Program-made: the position numbers and the translations under genes
NCBI GenBank assembly: GCA_016293615.1
Contig: JAEDDX010000087.1
Span: forward strand, 1-7,969
DNA: 7,969 bases
Source of the DNA: Acetatifactor sp.
GTDB taxonomy: Bacteria; Bacillota; Clostridia; Lachnospirales; Lachnospiraceae
Direction: 5' to 3'
Notes under the pieces: generated by a model
Told to the model about the DNA's origin: nothing
The model's input: only the letters and a program-made list of their open reading frames with translations
Database searches by the model: none
Part shown: in pieces, positions 1 to 7,063 of the stretch
Layout of the letters: every line of letters starts with the position of its first letter
Position numbering within the stretch: position 1 is the first letter of the stretch

Positions 1-193
1 AAGTAAAAATCGGAACTACTGACAACACAACAAATTTGCTGATCCATCTTAATACCATGCTTTCCTGCTCTGCTTTTATAAGCCAAAATTCATTACCACT
101 AAAAAACAGGGTACAATGAGCTACAATCACCAAAAACATTGCCATTGTTTTTACAAAATCAATATAATTATACTTTTTCATTTGAATCAACAT
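1..193 (-). CDS. Membrane acyltransferase, family 3 (partial, N-terminus only)
   Basis: The first 64 codons are inside the window and the gene continues beyond position 1. The protein begins MLIQMKKYNYIDFVKTMAMF, followed by a hydrophobic segment ending VIVAHC. The pattern 'IDFxKxxAMxxVxxxH' fits the first transmembrane helix of acyltransferase family 3 (OafA/NolL-like integral membrane proteins), in which the histidine (residue 26 here) is the conserved residue thought to be catalytic. A second hydrophobic stretch, RWISKFVVLSVVPIFT, matches the usual 'R...VPxF' segment before helix 2. Such proteins move acetyl or other acyl groups onto surface polysaccharides, peptidoglycan or lipids. I chose the ATG at 191-193 because GGAG lies 4 bases upstream; the in-frame ATG at 179-181 is the alternative. 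The substrate cannot be told from this fragment. The family call is fairly sure; the gene is too incomplete to name. Confidence 0.75.
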   Translation of the reverse strand, partial: MLIQMKKYNYIDFVKTMAMFLVIVAHCTLFFSGNEFWLIKAEQESMVLRWISKFVVLSVVPIFT

Positions 194-227
194 TTCTCTC
201 CGTTACGTTCCAATGTACGATACAGTT

Positions 228-320
228 ATCAGATGTCCTGCCAGACTGCTGTGCAAACAAACGCATACAGCCATGCCTGATGGCTATTAGCCATATCCGT
301 AATATGACCGGACATCTGAT
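228..320. repeat. Inverted repeat with nested hairpin between the broken lipoprotein gene and the acyltransferase gene
   Basis: Positions 228-238 (atcagatgtcc) and 310-320 (ggacatctgat) are perfect 11-bp inverted repeats separated by 71 bases. Inside them a second perfect hairpin is present: atggct (280-285), loop att, agccat (289-294). The 173-bp stretch 194-366 otherwise holds no gene I can support. There is no T-run after either stem in either direction, so this does not look like an intrinsic terminator. It could be a structured leader of the acyltransferase mRNA, an operator pair or chance; nothing known to me matches it. Confidence 0.45.
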
Positions 321-972
321 GACCATCGCTCACGACTTGTGTTTTACTTGCAGTGCTGACGCGGCCTTATTTGCCAAGAACTACAGAAATCGTGATTTCT
401 TTTTCTTTGGTACTCAAATCATACGAGCCATTATCTTCCACCTCTACATGAATCTCATAGAGCGTATCGGCAGATAATGTGGTTGGAATTATTCCATTCT
501 CTTTCTTAATATGCCACTGTTCCTTCGGAACCTCCACCAGTTTCCCATCATCGCTGTAGGCGTACAGTTTCAGATCTTCGGCATTTCCGCTCAAGTTATT
601 CATGCGGATGGCAACCGTTGTATTTGGATGCACATTTTCGACTGCAACCGTATTAAGCCAACCAATAATACTGCCCTGCCCTCCATTCTGAATGAAGGAA
701 TCCTGGCTCAAGACATTTCGTTTTGCCTTGTCCAGATCGACATTACGATATGGCATTTCAGGCAGATAAACAAATCGATCTTGCAATCTAAGCAGTTCCA
801 TATAGCCGGTTAGACAGTACATAGCATTTCCGCTATTGCCTGCATACATTCCGATAGCCATGTTGTTATATCCGTATTTTTCAGAAACATCCATAGTAAA
901 GACTGTCTGTCCTGTCTCAGAATCCAGAATGATATACTGCCACATACCACTGTCGATATCCTGTACATAGCC

Positions 973-979
973 ATATATA
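973..979 (-). other. Frameshift at a TA dinucleotide tract in the broken lipoprotein gene
   Basis: The coding strand reads GGC TAT ATA TGG here and runs to a stop 23 codons later (917-919). Inserting one TA unit gives GGC TAT ATA TAT GGC TAT and enters the frame that codes for the last ~190 residues. Loss of one repeat unit by slippage is the simplest explanation. Confidence 0.7.
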
Positions 980-1795
980 GCCTGTTGCGGTGGAAAGCTT
1001 CATCATAGAAGTATCCCGCAAATCATTTCTGCACCAGATACTCTTCATCTCATAGCCATTTTGAGTTTTTATCGTATCCACCCGTTCCACACCGGGCAGA
1101 ATCATGCGGTTACCTTTGGTGATCCAATTCGCATCATAGATGTTGTCATAACTCTGAATAGAAGAGTCACTGTCGGGTTTTGCCAGACCGGCACTGCCTG
1201 CTCCAAACCAGTTGCATACGATGGTACTTACCGTACCTGCGCTATTATCATATACAATAGCAGAATTTTCGACGGATACCTGCATTCCCTCCGGCAATTC
1301 ATCGAGCACAGGCATAGTTGCAACCACGTCGCCGGTTTTGATATCTAAAGCAAGCAGATTTACCGGATTCTGATTATCCGTAATCATTACAAGATTCGGG
1401 GTTAATGAAGGGGAGCATCCGCTGCCCCAGGCAAGACCACCGCCTGTAGTATCGTCTCCTTCTGCGCTGCATTTTGCACCAGCACTTTTATAAGGAGTTT
1501 GCCAGACTACATTCACTCCATTATCGGCATGGAGAAGATAGCAGTTCTGATTTGTGAGGATGACCGCCCCCTCTTTGCAGGAAGCAATACCATTTTCTGC
1601 ACCTTCGCCGGGCATCAGTTCATAAACGAAGACCTCTTTTGTCAGATTCACTTCCCTGCCGTCAAGGATTGCATGAATGGCATCGCAGGTAATATAGCCC
1701 ATCATACCCTGTTGCACACGATCCGGATAGATACGAAAGCCACCGGTGACAAACCACAGGTTGCCTTCATAATCAAATATAATAGACAACAAATT

Positions 1796-1798
1796 TTA
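1796..1798 (-). other. In-frame nonsense codon (TAA) in the broken lipoprotein gene
   Basis: The codons on either side (GAT before, AAT TTG TTG after) are in the same frame and the protein reads on without loss of character. The codon is one base change from CAA, GAA or AAA. No ribosome binding site precedes the TTG at 1790-1792, so an independent second gene starting there is unlikely. Confidence 0.75.
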
Positions 1799-2346
1799 AT
1801 CCAGAGTTTTGCCCAGAGCTACTTCTGCCAAAGCCTTGATATCGATATCTAACACTTTTTCAAATACCGGAAGCACCTTTCCGCTACTGTCTATGCCTTT
1901 CAGCATCAGAACATGATTATTGCTGGTAGGACAAACGATACAATCATCCGAATCTATGAAAGAATAGGAAGTTTGGATTGCATACCCGCCGCCGTCATGT
2001 TCTGCTGGAGAAAAATATCCCAAAGTTGTTGTTTGTTTTGAATTGATATCCCGGATGGCAATGCCACCACGCATCGGTACTACCGCATGGCCGTAAGAAT
2101 CAAAGAAAATTGCCAGGGATGCAATACCATTGACTGTTTCATATGCCGTATGAATCTCCGGATAAATCCCGAGGGGTAATACTGCGTCAGTAGTATCCGT
2201 GTTATAGCCGTCATGATGGACATTCGCATCACTTTTGGCTATATAGGGATTTTCCTCTACCTGCTTGGGATTCAGTGCTTTCACAGGCAGCGCAGAAACG
2301 ACAGTTTGAGAAGTTTCGTTTTGCACATTACCGCAAGCTGCCATTG

Positions 2347-2351
2347 AAAAA
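2347..2351 (-). other. Frameshift site in the signal peptide of the broken lipoprotein gene
   Basis: A five-base homopolymer (T5 on the coding strand) shifts the frame after residue 20. As written, the product would be only 27 residues long. With T4 the frame reads C-F-S-M-A-A-C and continues into the long downstream frame, restoring a usable lipobox. Confidence 0.75.
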
Positions 2352-2420
2352 GCATATTCCCAAGGTCATTCCCAAAGCTGCTGCGCAGCAGATAGATTTT
2401 CCCTTTTTCATGGTTTTATT

Positions 2421-2426
2421 CTCCTC
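2421..2426 (-). promoter_or_regulatory. Ribosome binding site that fixes the true start of the broken lipoprotein gene
   Basis: GAGGAG on the minus strand lies 9 bases upstream of ATG 2409-2411. It shows that the gene begins there and not at the internal ATG 2342-2344, which lies just before the lipobox cysteine and has no such site. Confidence 0.7.
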
Positions 2427-2462
2427 GCTTTTTACTCAATATTTTCATAGCTTGCATTTCTG

Positions 2463-4106
2463 TTATTTTTTATGGAATACGATCGTTCTATCATAGATTA
2501 TTTCGTAATAAGAAGGTCCTACCCCTGTTTGGTCAACATATGCGCGGAATGCAAGAACCAAATTATTATTGTTGTCTACACCATAGAATTTTCCTTTTTC
2601 ATTCCCGGTAGAATATTCAATAATCTTTGTATTCTCGTCCATCTGTGTTCTTGCCATCTTATAAACATAATAGCTGTCTGCCTCCTTACAGTCTTCTCCC
2701 AGAAATTCTCTGGCAGTTCCGGCATACATCGAATCGTATACGCTGCAAACACCATTCAGCATGGGCTTTGCATAAAGCACCGCATTCGAATAATGTGCCT
2801 TTCCGGTTGCTGTATGGTTCACACCATAAACCACAATAAAGTCTTCGTCTGAATTCAGCTGAAATTCAGGTGTCATGGTATAGCTTGTATCACGATTGTC
2901 ACCCTTCGCATTGAAATCTGTCATATAGGCAGTCAGGCCTTCAGGAACGGCAATCTCACCGCCAAGTTCTTCAAAATCATATTCATCGCTGTATTTATTG
3001 ATGATTGCCTGACGGATTGTATCCAGATTCTCTTCTGCATTGTCCAGCAACGCTGCTTCATGAACCCCGGTTCCCCTTGGGATTACAGTCTCATTTTCGT
3101 ATGGATTCGAAGCCATTTCTGTCTTTGGCGTCACACGGTATACTACGGATTTTTCAGAGAGTTCTTCTATATATTTCTCATACGCCTCACGATCTGCTGG
3201 CTGCGAAATTCTGCCAATCATACAGAATGTATCTTTTCCCTTCTCCAATCCCATTCTGTAGGTATTCTCAGGAATCGTCATCACATTGATTATACCTTCG
3301 GAATAGCCTGCCGATTTCAGCTGTTCCACTACCTGTTCCGTTACTGTTTGATTTGCACTAATTACAATAATCGCTTTAGATCCAAATACGCTGTCGCCAT
3401 CACAGTTTACTCTTCCGTCAGAAACTGATGTTCCAATGGAACCAAAGATAGGATGATAGAAACCAACATCCTCATTACCAACCTGGAAATACCCCTTCTC
3501 GTTTTTATAGCTTTTTCCTTCCTTTTCCTCTGTAAACATGATGTAGTTTATAAAGGAATAATATTTGCACTCTGGGGGAAGCTCCGTATAAAGAACCAGT
3601 GCTTCATCCGCGCGAAGCTTATACTGCCATCCCGCGGGCGAGAAAAACGGATTTGCCGGATAATTCTCTACTGACGGATCATCGTACAGTGTTTGAATTT
3701 CATCATCCAATCCGCGTTCCGGATTTCCCTTTGCATTGTCTTGTTCCGGTGCCGGTGGAAGGTAAAGCACTGTATAAACAGAACCCGCATTGTTGCCAAA
3801 GCAGCTCAAAAGCTTACCTTTTGATGCCAAATCGACAGTATCAAGTTCCGCGAAAGAACCCTTCTGCACATAATAATCACTATTTTCCATATTGGTCTTA
3901 AATTCATCCATGCTGCCAATCGTCTTTGATGCCGTTGCTGGTTCTGTCGTCTGTGCCACAGTATCGTTAGTCTCTTCCACATTAGTTGCAGAACTTGATT
4001 TTTCATTTGTTTCAGTCGATGAAGAACATGCACTGAGATTAATACAGATAAGCAACGTTGCAATAAAAACGCTCCAAGTTACCAATGATCTTTTTTCTGT
4101 TTTCAT
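2463..4106 (-). CDS. Uncharacterised surface lipoprotein, 547 aa
   Basis: The protein opens with a basic N-terminus (MKTEKR), a hydrophobic core and the lipobox LSAC with Cys27, so it should be exported and lipid-anchored on the outer face of the membrane. Residues 28-60 are a Ser/Thr/Glu-rich linker as in many Gram-positive lipoproteins. The mature part has no transmembrane segment. Recognisable blocks are a proline-rich strand (YLPPAPEQ), NPFFSPAGWQYKLRADEALVLYTELPP followed by KYYSFINYIMF, an acidic/glycine block IFGSIGTSVSDGRVNCDGD, an alternating segment IIVISANQTVTEQVVEQLKSAG, and near the end DEDFIVVYGVNHTATG. I know no function for these. ATG 4104-4106 is chosen because AAAGGAAT (4111-4118) sits 6 bases upstream; the ATG at 4119-4121 lacks such a site. 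It lies 93 bases after tetR and 51 bases before the next lipoprotein gene, in the same direction, so co-transcription is likely. Gene call certain, function open. Confidence 0.85.
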   Translation of the reverse strand: MKTEKRSLVTWSVFIATLLICINLSACSSSTETNEKSSSATNVEETNDTVAQTTEPATASKTIGSMDEFKTNMENSDYYVQKGSFAELDTVDLASKGKLLSCFGNNAGSVYTVLYLPPAPEQDNAKGNPERGLDDEIQTLYDDPSVENYPANPFFSPAGWQYKLRADEALVLYTELPPECKYYSFINYIMFTEEKEGKSYKNEKGYFQVGNEDVGFYHPIFGSIGTSVSDGRVNCDGDSVFGSKAIIVISANQTVTEQVVEQLKSAGYSEGIINVMTIPENTYRMGLEKGKDTFCMIGRISQPADREAYEKYIEELSEKSVVYRVTPKTEMASNPYENETVIPRGTGVHEAALLDNAEENLDTIRQAIINKYSDEYDFEELGGEIAVPEGLTAYMTDFNAKGDNRDTSYTMTPEFQLNSDEDFIVVYGVNHTATGKAHYSNAVLYAKPMLNGVCSVYDSMYAGTAREFLGEDCKEADSYYVYKMARTQMDENTKIIEYSTGNEKGKFYGVDNNNNLVLAFRAYVDQTGVGPSYYEIIYDRTIVFHKK

Positions 4107-4199
4107 CAATATTCCTTTCATTTCAATTTATAGTTAGAGTCTTTGTATTCTTTGTTAATAATCGTGTCAGCAGTCCTTCTTCAACCTTTTGGTAGTGGT

Positions 4200-4844
4200 T
4201 CAAGATTTAACCCAACCGAGAATCATTTCCTTCAAATGAATCAGTTCCTTGCAATGATTACTATTTTGCGTGTTAGCCCAAACAATTCCCTGCGCATAGC
4301 GTTCTGCCATAGACAGCATCGTCACGGTAACCAATGAAAATAATTCTTCTTCCGGGATATCTGTTCGTATACACTTATTATGCTTCGCTTCATTATACTT
4401 TAGTTGAAATAAATGCCAGATAGAATCCAGTGCTTCTATCTGTCCCTTGTACTGCTCTTGCGTACCCCCTTCACGATGAAGAAAAGTCTTGTAGTTTGCA
4501 CTGAACTTTAGAAGTTCCGGCTTTTTATTGTAGATATCTATTATTTTGTTGCAATAGAAGTCAACAAGTTCATATGCATTCTTTTTCACCAAATCGTCCG
4601 AAAAAGATTCTCGCGTCTCTTCCCACATTTCACCCCATATTTGGGTACTGATCGCAATAACAAAGTTGATTTTATTTTGAAAATAATTATACATAGTTGC
4701 AATGCCTACATCTGCCTTCTCTGCCACCGCGTTAAGACTGACTGTCTCAATCCCATTTGCAGAAAACAGTTCAAAACCCGCATTAATCAGTTGGTTTTTT
4801 CTGCGAATTGCTTCACGCTCATCTCGTCCTGAATTTCTTCCCAT
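4200..4844 (-). CDS. TetR/AcrR-family transcriptional regulator
   Basis: The product is a 214 aa one-component repressor of the TetR type. The N-terminal DNA-binding domain covers about residues 14-62: AGFELFSANGIETVSLNAVAEKADVGIATMYNYFQNK has the helix-turn-helix with recognition helix 'VGIATMYNYF' and the family-typical 'YxYFxxK' end. The remaining ~150 residues are all-helical and variable, as expected of the ligand-binding and dimer domain; the ligand cannot be inferred from sequence, although a sulfated or long-chain alkyl compound would suit the neighbour. ATG 4842-4844 is preferred over a TTG at 4869-4871 because that TTG lies inside a palindrome that looks like the operator, and AAGGA (4856-4860) precedes the ATG. 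The gene follows the alkyl sulfatase gene by 72 bases on the same strand. Part of its 5' coding region is repeated in decayed form at about 6929-7000. Confidence 0.93.
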   Translation of the reverse strand: MGRNSGRDEREAIRRKNQLINAGFELFSANGIETVSLNAVAEKADVGIATMYNYFQNKINFVIAISTQIWGEMWEETRESFSDDLVKKNAYELVDFYCNKIIDIYNKKPELLKFSANYKTFLHREGGTQEQYKGQIEALDSIWHLFQLKYNEAKHNKCIRTDIPEEELFSLVTVTMLSMAERYAQGIVWANTQNSNHCKELIHLKEMILGWVKS

Positions 4845-4866
4845 AACTCTCTTTTTCCTTGTCTTT

Positions 4867-4886
4867 AACAATAGTCGATGATTGTT
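4867..4886. promoter_or_regulatory. Candidate TetR operator (20-bp palindrome)
   Basis: AACAATAGTCGATGATTGTT has 16 of 20 positions symmetrical (AACAAT-nn-TCGA-nn-ATTGTT). Its length, dyad symmetry and place, 22 bases upstream of the tetR ATG, suit autoregulation by a TetR dimer. No convincing -35/-10 pair is visible in the 72-bp gap. Confidence 0.5.
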
Positions 4887-4916
4887 GGCCCGTTATTGAT
4901 ACGCTAATGTTTTGCT

Positions 4917-6905
4917 TTACGGCTCAATAATATTGAAGAACTTATAATCCGAAACAGTAACAACAGCATCCATCAGCTTTGTCAAATAAGTTTCGTTTCC
5001 ATCCTGAGCAACCAATGCCGCCACGTTGTCCGGGTTCTTCTGTATGATGGAAAGCAACCCAAGTCGGTTCGTAGTCCATACCACATCTGCGTCATCTTCG
5101 AGACAATTCTTCTGGTACAGAACTATGCCGTTCTTGACGCGCATAACATAATTTTCGTCAGGAAGGATAATATTCGCAGTAAAGCTCAGATCGTGGATTT
5201 TCTCCGTATCCACCAGAATACCGATATAATTCAAAATCATTTCCGGTGTCATATGGCTGATGGTATCCCCAGTGCTATTCCCACGAGTTGATAAATCAGT
5301 ATTGGTGCCGAATCGCAATTCCTGAGCGGCGCTAAGATAAGCATTGCGCCACGGACCAGATTCAGCCTGATAACCAAGCTGCTCCAGCGCATCTGCACAA
5401 AGATAACGAGCCTCGATGTTTGTGGGATCCGCATAGACAAGCGTGTTAGTTATCTCTGCCACCCATTGATATTCGCCTTTATCATAGTCAGCCTTTGCCA
5501 TAGCCAACACAGCGTCTGTGTCACCGAGATAAGATACCAGTTTTGTTGCATAATCCGTAGGCGTCAACTCAGCAAGATGGACCGGATTCGCATCGTACCA
5601 GCCCATATACTTCTCATACACTGCCTTGGCATTATGTGCAACGGTTCCATAATATTGACGTGTATACCAAACTTTCTCAAGTTCCTCCGGAAGCTGAATC
5701 ATGTTTGCAATCTCTGTTTCCGTGTATCCCATATTGATATACAGCAAAGTTTGGTCATTAATAAACTTGTACGCAGCGGCAGTATTTATCATATATTCCC
5801 GAATAGCCTCGTTTCCCCAATGCGGCCAGTTGTGGCTTTGGAATACGACCTCTGTCTGATCACCATATAAAGAAAGAGACTCCATAATGTACTCCGCCCA
5901 TGCATTTCCATCACGGACCTGGGCACCGCGCAAAGTGTACAGGTTGTGCATCGTACCCGTGCAGTTTTCTGCCATCCACAGAGCATTCTTCTGGGCAAGC
6001 CAGAAATTCATCTCAGACGGAGCTTCAGTGCCTGGTGTCAGCTGGAACTCTATCTCTACACCATCAATGATGTGTTTTTCACCTGTCCGGGTAATTTCCA
6101 TGGTTGGAGAAATAAAACTGGTCGATCCCTTGGACTGGCCCATGCCGATACCGATACAAAGGGTGCCAGTGTCACCAGCCTCCAGAAGTGTACCATACTG
6201 ATAGGAGGCTCTTCTTCCCATAGCCGTGCCCGCATAGATGTTTTCACTGACGGCGTATTCCTCAAAGCCTTCAGGCGCAATAATCTGTACCTTGCCGGAC
6301 AGTACATCATCTTCAGAAACGATTCCCTTAACACCTCCAAAGTGATCGATGTGTGAGTGACTATAAATCACAGCATGAACAGGCCGTTCTCCCAGATTCT
6401 CTTCCACCAGTGCCAGGGCAGCCTGTGCACACTCCACTGACATCAGCGGATCAACCACAATCCATCCTGTATCACCTTCGATAAATGTGACATTGCTCAT
6501 ATCATAGCCACGAACCTGGTAAATGCCATCCGTGACCTCAAACAGACCATAGATGTGATTTAGCTGCGTATCTCGCCACAGACTGGGATTCGCAGTATCC
6601 GGAGCTTCCTGCTCCAAGAAGCCATAGGCAGTCTGACTCCACACAAGCTTCCCATTTTCATCATAAATATCCAATGTATCAGGGGCTGCAATGAGCCCTT
6701 TCGTCGCATTTTCATACTCGCTTGTATCATTAAAATCCAATAGTGCATATACCTGCTGATTGGCTTCCATGGTAAAGGAAGTTACAGATTTTGTCTCTTC
6801 ATTCAATCCAAGGTCTTTATCTTGTGTTAAGATACCGCAGGCTGTAAGCATCACCATGCAAACTGTAATTAGTAAAGAAGTCGCCATCTTAGAATACTTT
6901 TTCAT
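4917..6905 (-). CDS. Alkyl sulfatase, SdsA1/BDS1 family, predicted lipoprotein
   Basis: The 662 aa enzyme belongs to the metallo-beta-lactamase-fold sulfatases that hydrolyse alkyl sulfate esters (dodecyl sulfate is the model substrate) to alcohol plus sulfate. Residues 1-23 are a lipoprotein signal with lipobox LTAC (Cys23), so it should act outside the cell, membrane-anchored. The metal-binding motif HSHIDH is at 183-188; Glu294 (in PGTEAPSEM), Glu313 (in MAENCTG) and His358 (in SHNWPHWG) complete the two-zinc site. Their spacings agree with my recollection of Pseudomonas SdsA1 (His169, Glu280, Glu299, His344). TLRG with Arg326 is also family-typical. The dimerisation domain follows at roughly 370-530 (LAELTPTDYATKLVSYLGD, then YLCADALEQLGYQAES), and an SCP2-like C-terminal domain at about 545-660 (MTPEMILNYIGILVDTEK). 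Length is normal. AGGAGG (6911-6916) is 5 bases before the ATG. It is probably the first gene of the operon. The natural substrate is unknown. Confidence 0.95.
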   Translation of the reverse strand: MKKYSKMATSLLITVCMVMLTACGILTQDKDLGLNEETKSVTSFTMEANQQVYALLDFNDTSEYENATKGLIAAPDTLDIYDENGKLVWSQTAYGFLEQEAPDTANPSLWRDTQLNHIYGLFEVTDGIYQVRGYDMSNVTFIEGDTGWIVVDPLMSVECAQAALALVEENLGERPVHAVIYSHSHIDHFGGVKGIVSEDDVLSGKVQIIAPEGFEEYAVSENIYAGTAMGRRASYQYGTLLEAGDTGTLCIGIGMGQSKGSTSFISPTMEITRTGEKHIIDGVEIEFQLTPGTEAPSEMNFWLAQKNALWMAENCTGTMHNLYTLRGAQVRDGNAWAEYIMESLSLYGDQTEVVFQSHNWPHWGNEAIREYMINTAAAYKFINDQTLLYINMGYTETEIANMIQLPEELEKVWYTRQYYGTVAHNAKAVYEKYMGWYDANPVHLAELTPTDYATKLVSYLGDTDAVLAMAKADYDKGEYQWVAEITNTLVYADPTNIEARYLCADALEQLGYQAESGPWRNAYLSAAQELRFGTNTDLSTRGNSTGDTISHMTPEMILNYIGILVDTEKIHDLSFTANIILPDENYVMRVKNGIVLYQKNCLEDDADVVWTTNRLGLLSIIQKNPDNVAALVAQDGNETYLTKLMDAVVTVSDYKFFNIIEP

Positions 6906-6910
6906 AATCT

Positions 6911-6916
6911 CCTCCT
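6911..6916 (-). promoter_or_regulatory. Strong ribosome binding site of the alkyl sulfatase gene
   Basis: A perfect AGGAGG, 5 bases from ATG 6903-6905. Immediately upstream lies a perfect TGACA-c-TGTCA palindrome (6925-6935), which could be a protein-binding site or a small hairpin next to the ribosome site. Confidence 0.85.
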
Positions 6917-6924
6917 ATCAAAAC

Positions 6925-6935
6925 TGACACTGTCA
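6925..6935. promoter_or_regulatory. Perfect palindrome TGACAcTGTCA before the alkyl sulfatase start
   Basis: Two 5-bp arms flank a single central base, 8 bases upstream of the AGGAGG site. The matching position in the tetR gene lacks the symmetry, so the palindrome is specific to this leader. Role inferred only from position. Confidence 0.35.
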
Positions 6936-7010
6936 TGAAATCCCATTTGCAGAAACAAAACCTATGTTAATCTGTTGATTTTTTTCTGCGCATGCTGCTT
7001 TTGATCCCAT
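6929..7010 (-). pseudogene. Relic copy of the tetR helix-turn-helix coding region in the alkyl sulfatase leader
   Basis: This stretch repeats, in the same orientation, the tetR segment at about 4741-4808. Positions 6939-6955 match 4749-4765 over 17 bases without mismatch. A 6-base gap follows, then CAAAACC (6956-6962 = 4772-4778), then 6963-6990 against 4779-4805 with 6 mismatches and one extra T. An ATG at 7008-7010 opens a 25-codon frame ending at TGA 6933-6935. Its residues EKNQQINIGFVSANGIS align with RRKNQLINAGFELFSANGIE of the TetR protein, and both proteins begin with MG. There is no ribosome binding site before this ATG, and the frame stops ahead of the recognition helix, so no DNA-binding protein can be made. 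It is best read as the remnant of a duplicated or second tetR gene, now transcribed as leader RNA. Confidence 0.75.
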
Positions 7011-7044
7011 AGCAATTACACAGTTATAGTTCTTATCTATTTTT

Positions 7045-7057
7045 ATAGTGTTACTAT
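7045..7057. promoter_or_regulatory. Palindrome ATAGTgttACTAT at the predicted transcription start
   Basis: Two perfect 5-bp arms with a 3-base centre begin 7 bases downstream of the -10 hexamer, where RNA polymerase would start. A repressor bound here would block initiation. A further TATAGT copy occurs at 7025-7030. The sequence does not resemble the palindrome before tetR, so a different regulator is possible. Confidence 0.4.
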
Positions 7058-7063
7058 GCTTTT

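Larger units (their letters stand above)
367..2411 (-). pseudogene. Broken gene for a large secreted lipoprotein, beta-propeller-like (three lesions)
   Basis: Three consecutive open frames together make one protein of about 680 residues. Translation should begin at ATG 2409-2411, 9 bases after GAGGAG (2421-2426), giving a lipoprotein signal peptide (MKKGKSICCAAALG...). Lesion 1: one extra A in the run 2347-2351 (T5 on the coding strand) sends the frame to a stop at 2328-2330; removing one base restores a lipobox SMAAC with Cys26. Lesion 2: an in-frame TAA at 1796-1798 lies between ...GKTLD and NLLSIIFDYEG, both in the same frame. Lesion 3: a frameshift in the TATATAT tract at 973-979; adding one TA unit joins ...ATGYIYGYVQDIDSGMWQYI smoothly. 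The stop is at 367-369. The middle part has repeated 'xxLLALDIKTGDVV'-type strands typical of PQQ/YVTN-like propellers, and the N-terminal part carries NVHHDGYNTD. Function unknown. A sequencing error could explain an indel, but three lesions in one gene among intact neighbours favour true decay. Confidence 0.8.

Noticed and set aside
229..366. The frame stays open for 45 codons past the stop of the broken lipoprotein gene (GRVSTASKTQVVSDGHQ...).
   Set aside because: The length is compatible with chance, there is no start with a binding site, and the stop at 367-369 follows a natural-looking C-terminus.
917..1792. The 291-codon frame starting with TTG as an independent gene.
   Set aside because: It is in frame with the preceding segment across a single TAA, has no ribosome binding site, and its protein continues the same lipoprotein.
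139..4137. Many plus-strand open frames of 60-136 codons across the lipoprotein and pseudogene region.
   Set aside because: They lie antisense to convincing minus-strand genes, lack ribosome binding sites and show no protein-family character.
4122..4199. A possible promoter (TTAACA ... TATAAA) between tetR and the 547 aa lipoprotein gene.
   Set aside because: The spacing of 20 bases is too long and the region is AT-rich, so chance matches are expected.
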